Below are positions 6,832 to 15,320 of a DNA stretch of 29,742 nt, one piece after another (within the stretch, counting starts at the first letter, position 1; the number at the start of each line of letters is the position of its first letter). Both the position numbers and the translations under genes were made by a program. The DNA is from Lachnospiraceae bacterium (lineage in GTDB: Bacteria > Bacillota > Clostridia > Lachnospirales > Lachnospiraceae). The stretch is taken from NCBI GenBank assembly GCA_003447295.1, contig DLZQ01000049.1, positions 1-29,742 on the forward strand, given 5' to 3'. The notes beneath the pieces were generated by a model. The model had not been told where the DNA came from. It worked only from the letters and a program-made list of their open reading frames with translations, and made no database searches.

Positions 6832-8190
6832 TTAAGCCTCCTGAATCTCTTTTAATCGTTCCTCGGTCAGCTGATATTTCTTATGAAAGAAAATGACACC
6901 GATGACAAGGAGCAGAATGGGGAATAACGCCATCGTCATGCGAAGCCCTACCACAGAGCTCCCTAAAGCCCCTGTCGCTGCCGCAGCATCGCTGGTATCA
7001 GAGCTTAAGTTGCAGAGGTTCAGGCACAGGGATGCCACTAACGCAGCAATACCGGAAGCCAGTTTTACCACGAAGGTCTGCATGGAGAAAATGACACTCT
7101 CGTCTCTGCGATGATTTTTCCATTGACCGTAATCTACGGTATTGGCTAAAAATACGGTAGTCAGTACTGTCAGCATACCATTGGCGGCAAAGATCAGGAA
7201 GCCGGGAATGAACAGTAAAAAAACAGTACGCATATTCGTAAAACATAAAAGAAGCAATACAGCATATCCGGCAATTGCCATCAGGAAGCTGACATAGAAG
7301 ATCCGGATGGTACTCATCAACTTACGAAGTAACGGGAACAAAAGCATCATTGCGAGAATCTGTACTGCCCCGCCGAAGGTGTTGAACAGTGTATAGGAAT
7401 TGTACCAGGTATCTCCGCCAAAATCGTATTTAAAGAAATAAATTACCAGGTTGGAGGTGGTGTAGACTGCGCAGTTGATCAGTACGATGGTAATGACCAC
7501 TGCCATCGCCTGATCGTTCTGAATTAACGCCTTGAACATCTGACCGATGGAAGGAGCATCCACATCTACGGTAGATTTTTCTTTGATATTAATGCAGGTA
7601 ACGGTAATAAATATCACGAACAGCACGGCAATGATCAGGGTAAACCAGGAAAATCCGATCCTCTCTTCTCCTCCGCCCAGGGCATTGACGCAGAGCATGG
7701 TGATCACGGTGATAATGGCAGAGCCTACACCGGCGCAGGAACGTCCCAGCGTAGACAATCCTTCACGTTCTTTTCCGCTGTGAGTAAATGCCGGTATCAT
7801 GGACCAGAAGGGAATATCCATCATGGTATAGGTCACGCCCCAGAGAATATAGGTGACTGCAGCATAAGCTACCAGTCCACTGCCGTTCAGTGCAGGCGGT
7901 GCCGAGAACATCAGATACAGAACAACGGCATTGGTCACCGTGCCGATCATCAGCCAGGGGCGGAACTTCCCCCACCTGGTCCTGGTCTTGGCTACGATGA
8001 CGCCCATGAAGGGATCGTTAAACGCATCGAACACTCTTGCAACCAGCAGAATGATACCCATGGCTACGGCGTTTACGCCTAAAATATCCTGATAATAATA
8101 CAAAATATAGCTGGCAGACAGCATGTATACCATATCTTTGCCCACCGCACCCAGTCCATAAGAAAATTTTTCTTTTCCGCTTAAACTCAT
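6832..8190 (-). CDS. GPH family sugar:cation symporter (MelB type)
   Basis: 452 residues with about twelve hydrophobic segments. The N-terminal GKEKFSYGLGAVGKDMVY and the loop DAFNDPFMGVIVAKTRTRWGKFRPW are hallmarks of the glycoside-pentoside-hexuronide:cation family, in which the Asp residues of helix 2 and the DPxxG loop bind the coupling ion. It should bring galactosides into the cell with H+ or Na+. Its neighbours, an alpha-galactosidase (GH36) and a GH2 enzyme, suggest melibiose, raffinose-type or beta-galactoside substrates; the exact sugar cannot be read. AAAGGA precedes the ATG. A 67-base gap separates it from the GH2 gene upstream. Confidence 0.94.
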   Translation of the reverse strand: MSLSGKEKFSYGLGAVGKDMVYMLSASYILYYYQDILGVNAVAMGIILLVARVFDAFNDPFMGVIVAKTRTRWGKFRPWLMIGTVTNAVVLYLMFSAPPALNGSGLVAYAAVTYILWGVTYTMMDIPFWSMIPAFTHSGKEREGLSTLGRSCAGVGSAIITVITMLCVNALGGGEERIGFSWFTLIIAVLFVIFITVTCINIKEKSTVDVDAPSIGQMFKALIQNDQAMAVVITIVLINCAVYTTSNLVIYFFKYDFGGDTWYNSYTLFNTFGGAVQILAMMLLFPLLRKLMSTIRIFYVSFLMAIAGYAVLLLLCFTNMRTVFLLFIPGFLIFAANGMLTVLTTVFLANTVDYGQWKNHRRDESVIFSMQTFVVKLASGIAALVASLCLNLCNLSSDTSDAAAATGALGSSVVGLRMTMALFPILLLVIGVIFFHKKYQLTEERLKEIQEA

Positions 8191-8257
8191 GATTAACCCT
8201 GATCCTTTCTTTTGAAATCCCTTGAAAATTTTTTCTCAAATGAAACCATTAAATCAA

Positions 8258-10687
8258 TTAAGTCTTAATCTGAAAAGGTATCCGTACTTCTCCTGCCGTT
8301 CGTGACTGCAACAGCAAAGTTCCCTGACCGGATCTTCCAAGACTCTTAACATAAGTTCCACCCATGCCTCCCTGTAGGGCAATGGTGTCAGGTCCGATGA
8401 TGGAGATGTCACCTTCCGCAATCAGACGAACAGGCTCCTGATAAAAGGGAAGCACATTTCCATGGTCATCCACTGCACGGATCCGTACCAGTGCCACATC
8501 ATAGCTATGCTGTTCTGTCAGAATGGTATGATCCGCTTCTGCTTCCAGCCGGATTTCACGAACCGGTTCTTTGGTGACGGATTTTACGACTTTGCCGTCT
8601 TTGATAGCATCAAAACGGTATACGGTAGCTGTGCCGCCCCAGTCACCGATGTACTTCGTATACAGCCTGGTCACTTCCGCAAAATCGATATGATAGATCA
8701 GAAGCAGTTTTAAAGCCGTAAGATATAATCTCTTCGGAATGTGGTTCAGACTTCCTCTCGCTACGAGATTCATGGCATCCGTGATCTCCTTTGCATGCTT
8801 TTTACGGAATCTTTCGTTCTGTGCAAAAGAATCTCCGATAAAATCATCGATCAGGATGGGACCGTGCTTTAAGTGCTTATAAGGTGACATTCCCGGCAGA
8901 TATTCCTTGATAAACCGGTCATTTTTGTACATTTTCACGCTGTCTGCATTGGATAGAATATAAATGTTGCCGCGGTTACAGCCGGGATGCTCTCCGATAT
9001 CCATGGAGGAAGTGATCTCCAGCACAGGAGTCTGCTCCTGCTCACAGGCATAGATATTTGCAGCCAGCTTCGGATTCCGGAACATATCCATGACACCATG
9101 ATAACAGATCCGGTCACCGCTTCCGAAGTCTTTGTGAGTATTGTAGTCAAACATGCACCAGCCGAAGCTTCCGGCGATATCGGGCTGACCTGCCACGGCA
9201 TCCAGTACATTGGCATGGCGGATCGCATGCTCACTGCGGCGCTCTTCGTTGTCGAAGGCCTTCGTGGGATACATATGCCCGTTGTACTCACTGATCAGAT
9301 AAGGCTTCTCCATATCTGAGGTGACCTTTTTCTTAGGATCACAGCCGGGCATTTCACCGTCGTGCAGAAAATCATTATACGTATAGACATCTTCTAACAG
9401 ATGACTTTTTTTGATGGCACGGACACCACCGGTAGGTCTTGATGGATCCAGCTTATGCGCCACGGCATTGGTCTTTTCGTAAAAAGCATCGTCATCCGGT
9501 GACTCATTGATGCGTATTCCCCATAAAATGATGGAGGGATGATTACGGTACTGTCGGATCATGTCTTCGGCATTTGCCACAGCCTGTGCTTTCCAGGCAT
9601 CGTCACCGATATGCTGCCAGCCGGGAAATTCCGTAAATACTAAAAGTCCCAGCTCATCACAGCGCTCCAGAAAATAATGGCTCTGGGGATAATGGGAGGT
9701 GCGCACGGCATTTAATCCCAGTTCTTTTTTCAACAGATCTGCATCCAGCCGCTGCATGCTCTTAGGCATGGCATATCCCACGTAAGGGAAGCTCTGGTGG
9801 CGGTTTAAACCGCGGATCATAAGCTTCCTGCCATTAAGATAAAAACCGTCCTTTTTAAATACTGCTTCCCGGATACCAAATGTGGTATTAGTCTCATCCA
9901 GGAGCGTATTGCCCTGATATAGTTGTGTCTTTAAAATATAGAGATTAGCTTCTTCGGTGTCCCATAACAGAGGAGCGTTAATGGTTGCCGTGAGTGAGAG
10001 CTCCTTGTCGCAGGAAGCATCCGCAGAAACAGTCTGCTCGCACAAAAGACTCCAGGATTCCTGCACGGCTGCGGTACTTTTCGGCATGTAGTACTGTCGG
10101 ATGGTTATGTTCTCATCGCTTGCAGTAAGTGTGATCTCAGAGGTGATCTGCGCTGTCACGGGAGACGATCTGAAATCTATCGCTGTATGGACGAAGATAT
10201 CCGAAAGGGAGACTTTTTCCTTCACCTCCAGCCGGACATCCCGGTAGATACCGCCATAGGTCATATAATCAATCACATAGCCAAAGGGCGGAACGTTTAA
10301 ATTCTCTCTGCTGTCTAAGCGGACACAGAGCAGATTATCCTGTCCATAGAGGACATTGTCCGTTAAATCTACGGTAAATGCAGTGTAACCGCAGTGATGC
10401 TCTCCCACCTTTTTCCCGTTACAAAATACAGTACTGTCATGGGCAGCTCCCTCAAAAGTAAGCAGGATCTGTTTCCCCTGCCAGTCCGTAGGAACCTGCA
10501 GATGGCGCCTATAGCCGCTGACCATCTGGTAGAGGGATTCGTCAAAATAATGAAACGGGGTCTCCTTACAGGTATGCGGCAGACGTACCGGCTGCAGCTT
10601 GTTTTCCGGATATTCCGGTGCCGTTAAACTGTCCTCAAACTGTTCGGTGAACAGCCAGTCGTCGTTTAAGTAAAATCTATGTGTCAT
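8258..10687 (-). CDS. glycoside hydrolase family 2 enzyme, probable beta-galactosidase
   Basis: 809 residues in the usual GH2 order: sugar-binding jelly roll (1-155, with GGIYRDVRLEV), immunoglobulin-like domain (160-272), catalytic barrel (275-560) and a C-terminal part with further beta domains (about 690-809). The barrel has IRGLNRHQSFPYVG, AVRTSHYPQSHYFLERCDELG, the acid/base Glu395 in WGIRINES, and the probable nucleophile Glu467 in LISEYNG. The normal GH2 acid/base motif is W-G-x-x-N-E, so the geometry fits. No signal peptide, so cytoplasmic. Substrate could be a beta-galactoside, but GH2 also includes glucuronidases and mannosidases; the operon with an alpha-galactosidase argues for galactosides. 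It follows the TetR gene by 28 bases, with GGGAG before the ATG. Confidence 0.92.
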   Translation of the reverse strand: MTHRFYLNDDWLFTEQFEDSLTAPEYPENKLQPVRLPHTCKETPFHYFDESLYQMVSGYRRHLQVPTDWQGKQILLTFEGAAHDSTVFCNGKKVGEHHCGYTAFTVDLTDNVLYGQDNLLCVRLDSRENLNVPPFGYVIDYMTYGGIYRDVRLEVKEKVSLSDIFVHTAIDFRSSPVTAQITSEITLTASDENITIRQYYMPKSTAAVQESWSLLCEQTVSADASCDKELSLTATINAPLLWDTEEANLYILKTQLYQGNTLLDETNTTFGIREAVFKKDGFYLNGRKLMIRGLNRHQSFPYVGYAMPKSMQRLDADLLKKELGLNAVRTSHYPQSHYFLERCDELGLLVFTEFPGWQHIGDDAWKAQAVANAEDMIRQYRNHPSIILWGIRINESPDDDAFYEKTNAVAHKLDPSRPTGGVRAIKKSHLLEDVYTYNDFLHDGEMPGCDPKKKVTSDMEKPYLISEYNGHMYPTKAFDNEERRSEHAIRHANVLDAVAGQPDIAGSFGWCMFDYNTHKDFGSGDRICYHGVMDMFRNPKLAANIYACEQEQTPVLEITSSMDIGEHPGCNRGNIYILSNADSVKMYKNDRFIKEYLPGMSPYKHLKHGPILIDDFIGDSFAQNERFRKKHAKEITDAMNLVARGSLNHIPKRLYLTALKLLLIYHIDFAEVTRLYTKYIGDWGGTATVYRFDAIKDGKVVKSVTKEPVREIRLEAEADHTILTEQHSYDVALVRIRAVDDHGNVLPFYQEPVRLIAEGDISIIGPDTIALQGGMGGTYVKSLGRSGQGTLLLQSRTAGEVRIPFQIKT

Positions 10688-10715
10688 AAGTTCTTCTCCC
10701 TTTTTGTCTTCGTAT

Positions 10716-11291
10716 TTACTGCCTCTGTGTGATTCCGTACATGAGAATATTTACAACCTCATTTAAGGCGTCCACGTAAGTCAGATGGTTCTGCGCGAGG
10801 ATATCTCTCTGGAAAAACTGCTCAATGGAGGCTTCCAACATCATTTTCACCAGGCAGATGGGAACCGGGCGGATACTGCCCTCTGCCATGCCTGTCTCGA
10901 TCAGCTGGATCGTAGGCTCCCAGCCGGTCTCTAAACGAAGCTCCACTTTATGGTAGATCTTAGGATATTTATCGCGTAGGGAATACAGCTTTCTGAGGTC
11001 AATATTCTGATAGCCTTCCGGCAGGACACCTAAGATGCGATGCAGCTTTTCGATGGTTCCCAGCGCAGGATCCGTCAGGATCATCTGCTCGCTTTCCTTG
11101 ATGGAGTCAAAAATATAATCTACCATGGCCAGGAACAGAGCTTCTTTGTCGTCATAGACCGTATAGATGGTCTTTTTACTGATGGAAAGTTCCTTTGCCA
11201 GGTCATCCATCGTGAACTTCAGCCCTTTTCGATCGAAGACACGAAGGGTGGCATCCAAAATATTTTTTTGCAGAGCATCTGTGGTATCCAT
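10716..11291 (-). CDS. TetR/AcrR family transcriptional regulator of the galactoside operon
   Basis: 191 residues from the ATG at 11289-11291, chosen because GGAGG lies eight bases before it; the open frame extends 31 codons further but runs through the operator region. The helix-turn-helix is typical: FTMDDLAKELSISKKTIYTVYDDKEALF near residues 25-52. The remaining two thirds are helical and would bind an inducer and form the dimer. As first gene of an operon with two glycosidases and a symporter, it likely senses a galactoside or downstream metabolite. Two matching inverted repeats in its leader make autorepression likely. Sugar operons of this kind more often use LacI or AraC-type regulators. 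Confidence 0.93.
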   Translation of the reverse strand: MDTTDALQKNILDATLRVFDRKGLKFTMDDLAKELSISKKTIYTVYDDKEALFLAMVDYIFDSIKESEQMILTDPALGTIEKLHRILGVLPEGYQNIDLRKLYSLRDKYPKIYHKVELRLETGWEPTIQLIETGMAEGSIRPVPICLVKMMLEASIEQFFQRDILAQNHLTYVDALNEVVNILMYGITQRQ

Positions 11292-11337
11292 AGGTGTTCC
11301 TCCGTCTTTAGAATAGAATACTTTCATAGGTTTCTCT

Positions 11338-11365
11338 GGAAACTCAAATATTAAATTTAGTTTCC
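11338..11365. promoter_or_regulatory. proximal operator candidate for the TetR regulator
   Basis: Perfect inverted repeat GGAAACT ... AGTTTCC, or GGAAAC-N16-GTTTCC, 28 bases long with an AT-only centre. It lies 46 bases before the TetR start. TetR dimers bind inverted repeats of this sort. A second copy with identical spacing lies 37 bases upstream. A weak promoter (TTGTAT at 11370-11375, TAATAT at 11348-11353, minus strand) overlaps it. Confidence 0.65.
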
Positions 11366-11402
11366 TCTGATACAAGAGTAGCATTTTAACAGGGAATATT
11401 CA

Positions 11403-11430
11403 AGAAACGTTTTTACTAAAAAGAGTTTCC
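11403..11430. promoter_or_regulatory. distal operator candidate for the TetR regulator
   Basis: A second GGAAAC-N16-GTTTC repeat, read on the minus strand with one terminal base changed (GTTTCT). Arm sequence and the 16-base spacing equal those of the repeat at 11338-11365. A TTGAAT box at 11398-11403 abuts it. Two sites flanking the promoter would allow cooperative repression; that is an inference. Confidence 0.55.
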
Positions 11431-11449
11431 TAAAATTGTGAAATATAAC

Positions 11450-11480
11450 AAAAAACCAGCCAAACGAGTGTTGACTGGTT
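11450..11480 (-). terminator. intrinsic terminator of the moxR-to-RNase G operon
   Basis: On the minus strand AACCAGTCAA pairs with TTGGCTGGTT (one mismatch) around a seven-base loop and is followed by a TTTTTTG run. It starts 13 bases after the RNase G stop and separates that operon from the TetR operon downstream. Confidence 0.85.
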
Positions 11481-11492
11481 TATAAGCAGTTT

Positions 11493-12602
11493 TTATATTT
11501 TTTTCCATTGTTCTGCCAGAGTTGGATGGGACTTTTTACGGGTGATCTCCACCAGACCAAGTGGTGTCATATCCACGATCCGGGGATGCTGAGGATCCCC
11601 GGCGGTCAGCGTTTTCAGGTATTCCAGCAGTTTTTGACGATTTTCCTTTTCTGCCATATTGATAAAATCTACGATAATGATACCGGACAGATTCCGAAGA
11701 CGTAACTGCCTTGCAACCTCTTTTGCCGCTTCGGCATTGACCTGATAATAGGTCTCTTCTCCTATCTTCTTAGATTCATTTTTGCCGGAATTGACATCGA
11801 TGACTGTCATGGCTTCCGTGGGCTCAATGACCAGATATCCGCCGCATTGCAGCCAGACTCTTGTATCCAGTGCCTCATCCATTCCCCGTTCGAGAGAATA
11901 TAAAAGACGCAGGGAAATGGCAGGATCATCATACAACCGGAGGCTCTTCTGCTGTAAAAGCGGATGACTGCTTTCGGATAGCTTGTGGAAGATCTCCGGG
12001 TCATCCGTAAGGACTTCACTGTATTCCGATGGATCTGCCAACTGCTCCAACACCTCGTAGATGACTTCAGAAGGCGCAAGAAGACAGGTGAGGCATACTT
12101 TATGGTTCGCCTGGTTCAAAAGGCTCTGAAGGGCTTCAGACGCATTCTCAGGGGTAGATCCGTTTTTGATAAGCTGCTGCTTCATCCGGGAAGGGTCTGT
12201 GGTAACGGAAGCCCGCTTTGTCTTCTGGGCATCTCTGGTGACCATGACCACCAGTTCATCCCCGGCTTTTAAGCTTCCGTCCGGCTGTCTGTTGGTAAGA
12301 TGTGCCGTGCCTGCTTCCCGTAGTGGCAGAAAGCACAGTTCCCCAGGCGCAATCTCCACGAAACAGGCATCGATGTTTTTCGCCACATTCTGTATTTTTC
12401 CCAGGTAGATTCCGCCAATCTTACTGGCATTCGAACGCAGCACCCGCACAGCGGCAATTCCACCGGAGTTCACAAGTAATGCCACATTTTTATCCCGAAG
12501 CTTCGTAAAGATCATTTTCCCAGTGGTACAGTCCGTGCTCTTACGGATCTCATTCACTTCTTTTTCTCTTGCCGGTCTGCCGCCGGTGAGACTGCGGCTC
12601 AT
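11493..12602 (-). CDS. rng: ribonuclease E/G family protein
   Basis: 369 residues. The family endonucleolytically cuts single-stranded AU-rich RNA and takes part in mRNA decay and rRNA maturation. An S1-like RNA-binding region (about 60-125, with GGIYLGKIQNVAKNIDACFVEI) precedes the catalytic part with the metal-binding DVNSGK (Asp269) and IIIVDFINM (Asp312). The usual zinc-link motif CPxCxG after the VEITRKK element is missing; the protein ends 14 residues later. Start ATG overlaps the upstream stop as ATGA with GGAG at good spacing; a later Met30 is an alternative. Its place behind the DUF2344 gene is usual in Clostridia, but here the ribosomal-protein genes that often follow RNase G are absent. 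Confidence 0.93.
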   Translation of the reverse strand: MSRSLTGGRPAREKEVNEIRKSTDCTTGKMIFTKLRDKNVALLVNSGGIAAVRVLRSNASKIGGIYLGKIQNVAKNIDACFVEIAPGELCFLPLREAGTAHLTNRQPDGSLKAGDELVVMVTRDAQKTKRASVTTDPSRMKQQLIKNGSTPENASEALQSLLNQANHKVCLTCLLAPSEVIYEVLEQLADPSEYSEVLTDDPEIFHKLSESSHPLLQQKSLRLYDDPAISLRLLYSLERGMDEALDTRVWLQCGGYLVIEPTEAMTVIDVNSGKNESKKIGEETYYQVNAEAAKEVARQLRLRNLSGIIIVDFINMAEKENRQKLLEYLKTLTAGDPQHPRIVDMTPLGLVEITRKKSHPTLAEQWKKI

Positions 12603-13330
12603 TCGGCATCTCCGGAAGCTGCCTTGTAAGCTTCTTCGCTGTCATAACCGATGGCATCTAAGGGAAGCAGTTCTAAGGTATCGCTTCTTAAATAGGTCTC
12701 TTCTCTGTTGACCATAAGGGCATTCTCCGGGAGGGTTTCTCCATTTTCCGCAAATAATGCCTCCACTACCTGAATCGGTTTGATATTACCGGCGCTGGAT
12801 GCATCTACCAACAGATACAGGCTGTTACTATCCACGGCTTTCATCTCATAGATGCCTTCTTTTAAATTGATTTCCCGGCTGCCTTTTTTGGTCTCCTTGG
12901 TGATCAGGATCTCCTCTTTGGCAAGAAAGCGCTCCACAGCAGGTGCCAGATCAAAATGAGGACCTCTGCCCTCCCGGAAGGTTACGGTATATCCGGCGGC
13001 AGCCACGCTTGCCATGGCATTTCCTGCCTTATCCGGCAGAATCTTCACGGAAGTGATCTCAATGCCGGGTACAGATGCGGCATTGAGCCGTGTCTTAACA
13101 TCCTCGCAGGAAGTCAGGGAATGCACCTCCAGATCCATATATTCTCCACTGCTGGTCAGTCCAACACCTAAAGGTGCGGCGAAGGACATGATCTGATGCG
13201 GGCTGAAGCCTCCGGTGTATGCGACATCCAGATCCGCTCTGCGGTTGGCTTTCTGAAAAAAGCGCATCACATCCAGATGGCCGATAAAACGTACCGGTCC
13301 GTATTTTTTGAATTTAATTCTTAATTTCAT
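12599..13330 (-). CDS. TIGR03936/DUF2344 radical SAM-linked protein
   Basis: 243 residues from ATG 13328-13330 (MKLRIKFKKYGPVRFIGHLD), the typical beginning of the family; a TTG 23 codons earlier would only add a basic, non-conserved stretch. The FIGHLDVMRFFQKANRRADLDVAYTGGFSPH block near residues 15-45 is diagnostic. In many Firmicutes this domain is either fused to, or encoded just after, the TIGR03960 radical SAM protein, as here. Biochemical role is unknown; the pair is thought to modify an RNA or protein target, and proximity to RNase G suggests RNA. The ribosome site is weak. The stop overlaps the RNase G start, so the two are translationally coupled. Confidence 0.9.
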   Translation of the reverse strand: MKLRIKFKKYGPVRFIGHLDVMRFFQKANRRADLDVAYTGGFSPHQIMSFAAPLGVGLTSSGEYMDLEVHSLTSCEDVKTRLNAASVPGIEITSVKILPDKAGNAMASVAAAGYTVTFREGRGPHFDLAPAVERFLAKEEILITKETKKGSREINLKEGIYEMKAVDSNSLYLLVDASSAGNIKPIQVVEALFAENGETLPENALMVNREETYLRSDTLELLPLDAIGYDSEEAYKAASGDAE

Positions 13331-13436
13331 AATTTCTGTCAGATTTCTATGCGGCCTTTCTTGAAAGACCTGCAATTTCCCTTTCCTCTTATTCTTCAAC
13401 CTTCAATAACGTGCCATAAGGGTGTGTCTCGTACGA

Positions 13437-15311
13437 TCAGCCTCTGGGCTCTACGCAGATACCGCAGCCGAATCTGGCGGCACCGCAGCCCTGACATGCC
13501 TGCTTGCAGTTCGGGGAGATCGTCTCGTTTTTCGCCTTCTGCCATTCTCTCTCCAGGAAAGAACGGGAGACACCGCAGTCCAGAAAATCCCAGGGCAGGA
13601 TCTCGTCTAAAGGACGTTCTCTGTGGGAATAGAAATCCGGATCCAGACCGCAGGCAGCGAAGGCTTCCATCCAGACATCATTGTGGAAGTATTCGCTCCA
13701 GGCATCGTAGAAGCAGCCCTTGTTATAAACATATAAAAGCACCTGGGACAATCTCCTGTCGCCTCTTGCCAGCACACCCTCTAAGACGCTGACATCCGCT
13801 TCGTGCCAGTTGTACTTGATACTCTTCTGATTCAACTGTTCGGAGATGGCTTTTCTGGTCAGATATGCCTTTTCCACGAATTCTTCCTTGGTACACTGGG
13901 GTGCCCACTGGAATGGAGTAAAGGGCTTCGGTACAAAGAAGGAGGTACTGGTGACAATCTGTACTCTGCCGTTGACACGTTTCTCCTTTGGCACCGTATC
14001 GAAGAAAGTGGCTGCGATCTTATTGGACAGCTCGGCGATGCCGCGGATATCCTCCTCGGTCTCGGTGGGATGTCCCAGCATGAAATACAGCTTGACTCTG
14101 GTCCAGCCGCCCTCGAAAGCCAGCGCAGAACCCTGAAGGATCACTTCCTCGGTGAGTCCCTTATTGATGACATCCCGCAGTCTCTGGCTGCCGGCCTCCG
14201 GAGCAAAGGTCAGACTGGATTTTTTTACATCCTGCACCTTACTCATGACATCCAGGGAAAAGGCATCGATACGTAAGGAAGGCAGGGAGATATTGATATG
14301 TCTCTTGTTGCATTCTTCCATCAGAAAATCGATCAGCTCCGGCAGTTTGCTGTAATCACTGGAACTCAAGGAGCTCAAAGAGATCTCCTCGTGACCGGTA
14401 TTTTTCAGCATCTCCATGGCGTATTTTTTCAATACTTCCACGTCACGCTCTCTGACCGGACGATACAGCTGCCCAGCCTGGCAGAAACGGCATCCGCGGA
14501 TACAGCCTCTCTGAATCTCCAGGACCACTCTGTCCTGCGTGACCTTAATATAAGGTACCACGGGCTTCATGGGATAAAAGCTGTCGGTCATATCCGTCAC
14601 CAGTTCCTTGCGGATCGTAGCGGGAATCCCCTCTTCGGTCGGCCGGAAGGAAGCGATGGTGCCGTCCTCATGATAAGTAGTTTCATAGAATCTGGGAACA
14701 TACATACCTGGCAGCTTCGCCGCACGGCGTAAGAATTCCTCTCTTCCCGCCTTCTCTTCTCTGCACTTTTTATACAGATCGATCAGTGGACGATACTGGG
14801 TCTCGCCTTCACCGATATAGAAGATATCGAAAAAGTCTGCAATGGGTTCCGGATTATAGGTGCAGGGACCGCCACCGATGACAATGGGACAATCATTCCC
14901 ACGTTCCTTTGCAAGCAGCGGGATCTGCGCCAGATCCAGAACCTGTAAAATATTCGTATAACACATCTCGTACTGGATGGTGATTCCTAAGAAATCAAAG
15001 TCCTTCACCGGATCCTGGCTCTCCAGGGCAAACAGAGGGATATTTTCCTTACGCATGATGGCATCTAAATCCACCCAGGGAGAATAGACTCTCTCACACC
15101 AGACATCGTCCCAGGAGTTGAGCATGCCGTATAGGATCTGAATGCCCAGATGAGACATGCCGATCTCGTAGACATCGGGAAAGCACATACAGAAACGGAC
15201 ATCTATATTATTTAAGTCCTTCACCACCGCGTTCACTTCGTTCCCGATGTAACGGGCAGGTTTTTCAATCTTCATCAGAATATCATCGCTTAATGCTAAT
15301 TTTTCGTTCAT
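13437..15311 (-). CDS. TIGR03960 family B12-binding domain radical SAM protein
   Basis: 624 residues from the ATG; a TTG two codons upstream has better spacing to GAGGT and cannot be excluded. The N-terminal half (about 35-190) is a cobalamin-binding-like domain with FCMCFPDVYEIGMSHLG and IVIGGGPCTYNPEPIADFFD. The radical SAM cluster motif CIRGCRFC follows near residue 270 and supplies three Cys for the 4Fe-4S cluster. A Cys-rich tail (NCKQACQGCGAARFGCGIC) may hold a second metal site. Length is as expected for the family. It is followed by its DUF2344 partner after 106 bases and preceded by the membrane-protein gene. The reaction is unknown. Confidence 0.93.
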   Translation of the reverse strand: MNEKLALSDDILMKIEKPARYIGNEVNAVVKDLNNIDVRFCMCFPDVYEIGMSHLGIQILYGMLNSWDDVWCERVYSPWVDLDAIMRKENIPLFALESQDPVKDFDFLGITIQYEMCYTNILQVLDLAQIPLLAKERGNDCPIVIGGGPCTYNPEPIADFFDIFYIGEGETQYRPLIDLYKKCREEKAGREEFLRRAAKLPGMYVPRFYETTYHEDGTIASFRPTEEGIPATIRKELVTDMTDSFYPMKPVVPYIKVTQDRVVLEIQRGCIRGCRFCQAGQLYRPVRERDVEVLKKYAMEMLKNTGHEEISLSSLSSSDYSKLPELIDFLMEECNKRHINISLPSLRIDAFSLDVMSKVQDVKKSSLTFAPEAGSQRLRDVINKGLTEEVILQGSALAFEGGWTRVKLYFMLGHPTETEEDIRGIAELSNKIAATFFDTVPKEKRVNGRVQIVTSTSFFVPKPFTPFQWAPQCTKEEFVEKAYLTRKAISEQLNQKSIKYNWHEADVSVLEGVLARGDRRLSQVLLYVYNKGCFYDAWSEYFHNDVWMEAFAACGLDPDFYSHRERPLDEILPWDFLDCGVSRSFLEREWQKAKNETISPNCKQACQGCGAARFGCGICVEPRG

Positions 15312-15320
15312 AATCAATAC

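Noticed and set aside
11292..11384. TetR N-terminal extension of 31 codons
   Set aside because: It would place the proximal operator repeat inside the coding region; the internal ATG has a perfect GGAGG and starts right before the usual TetR helix 1.
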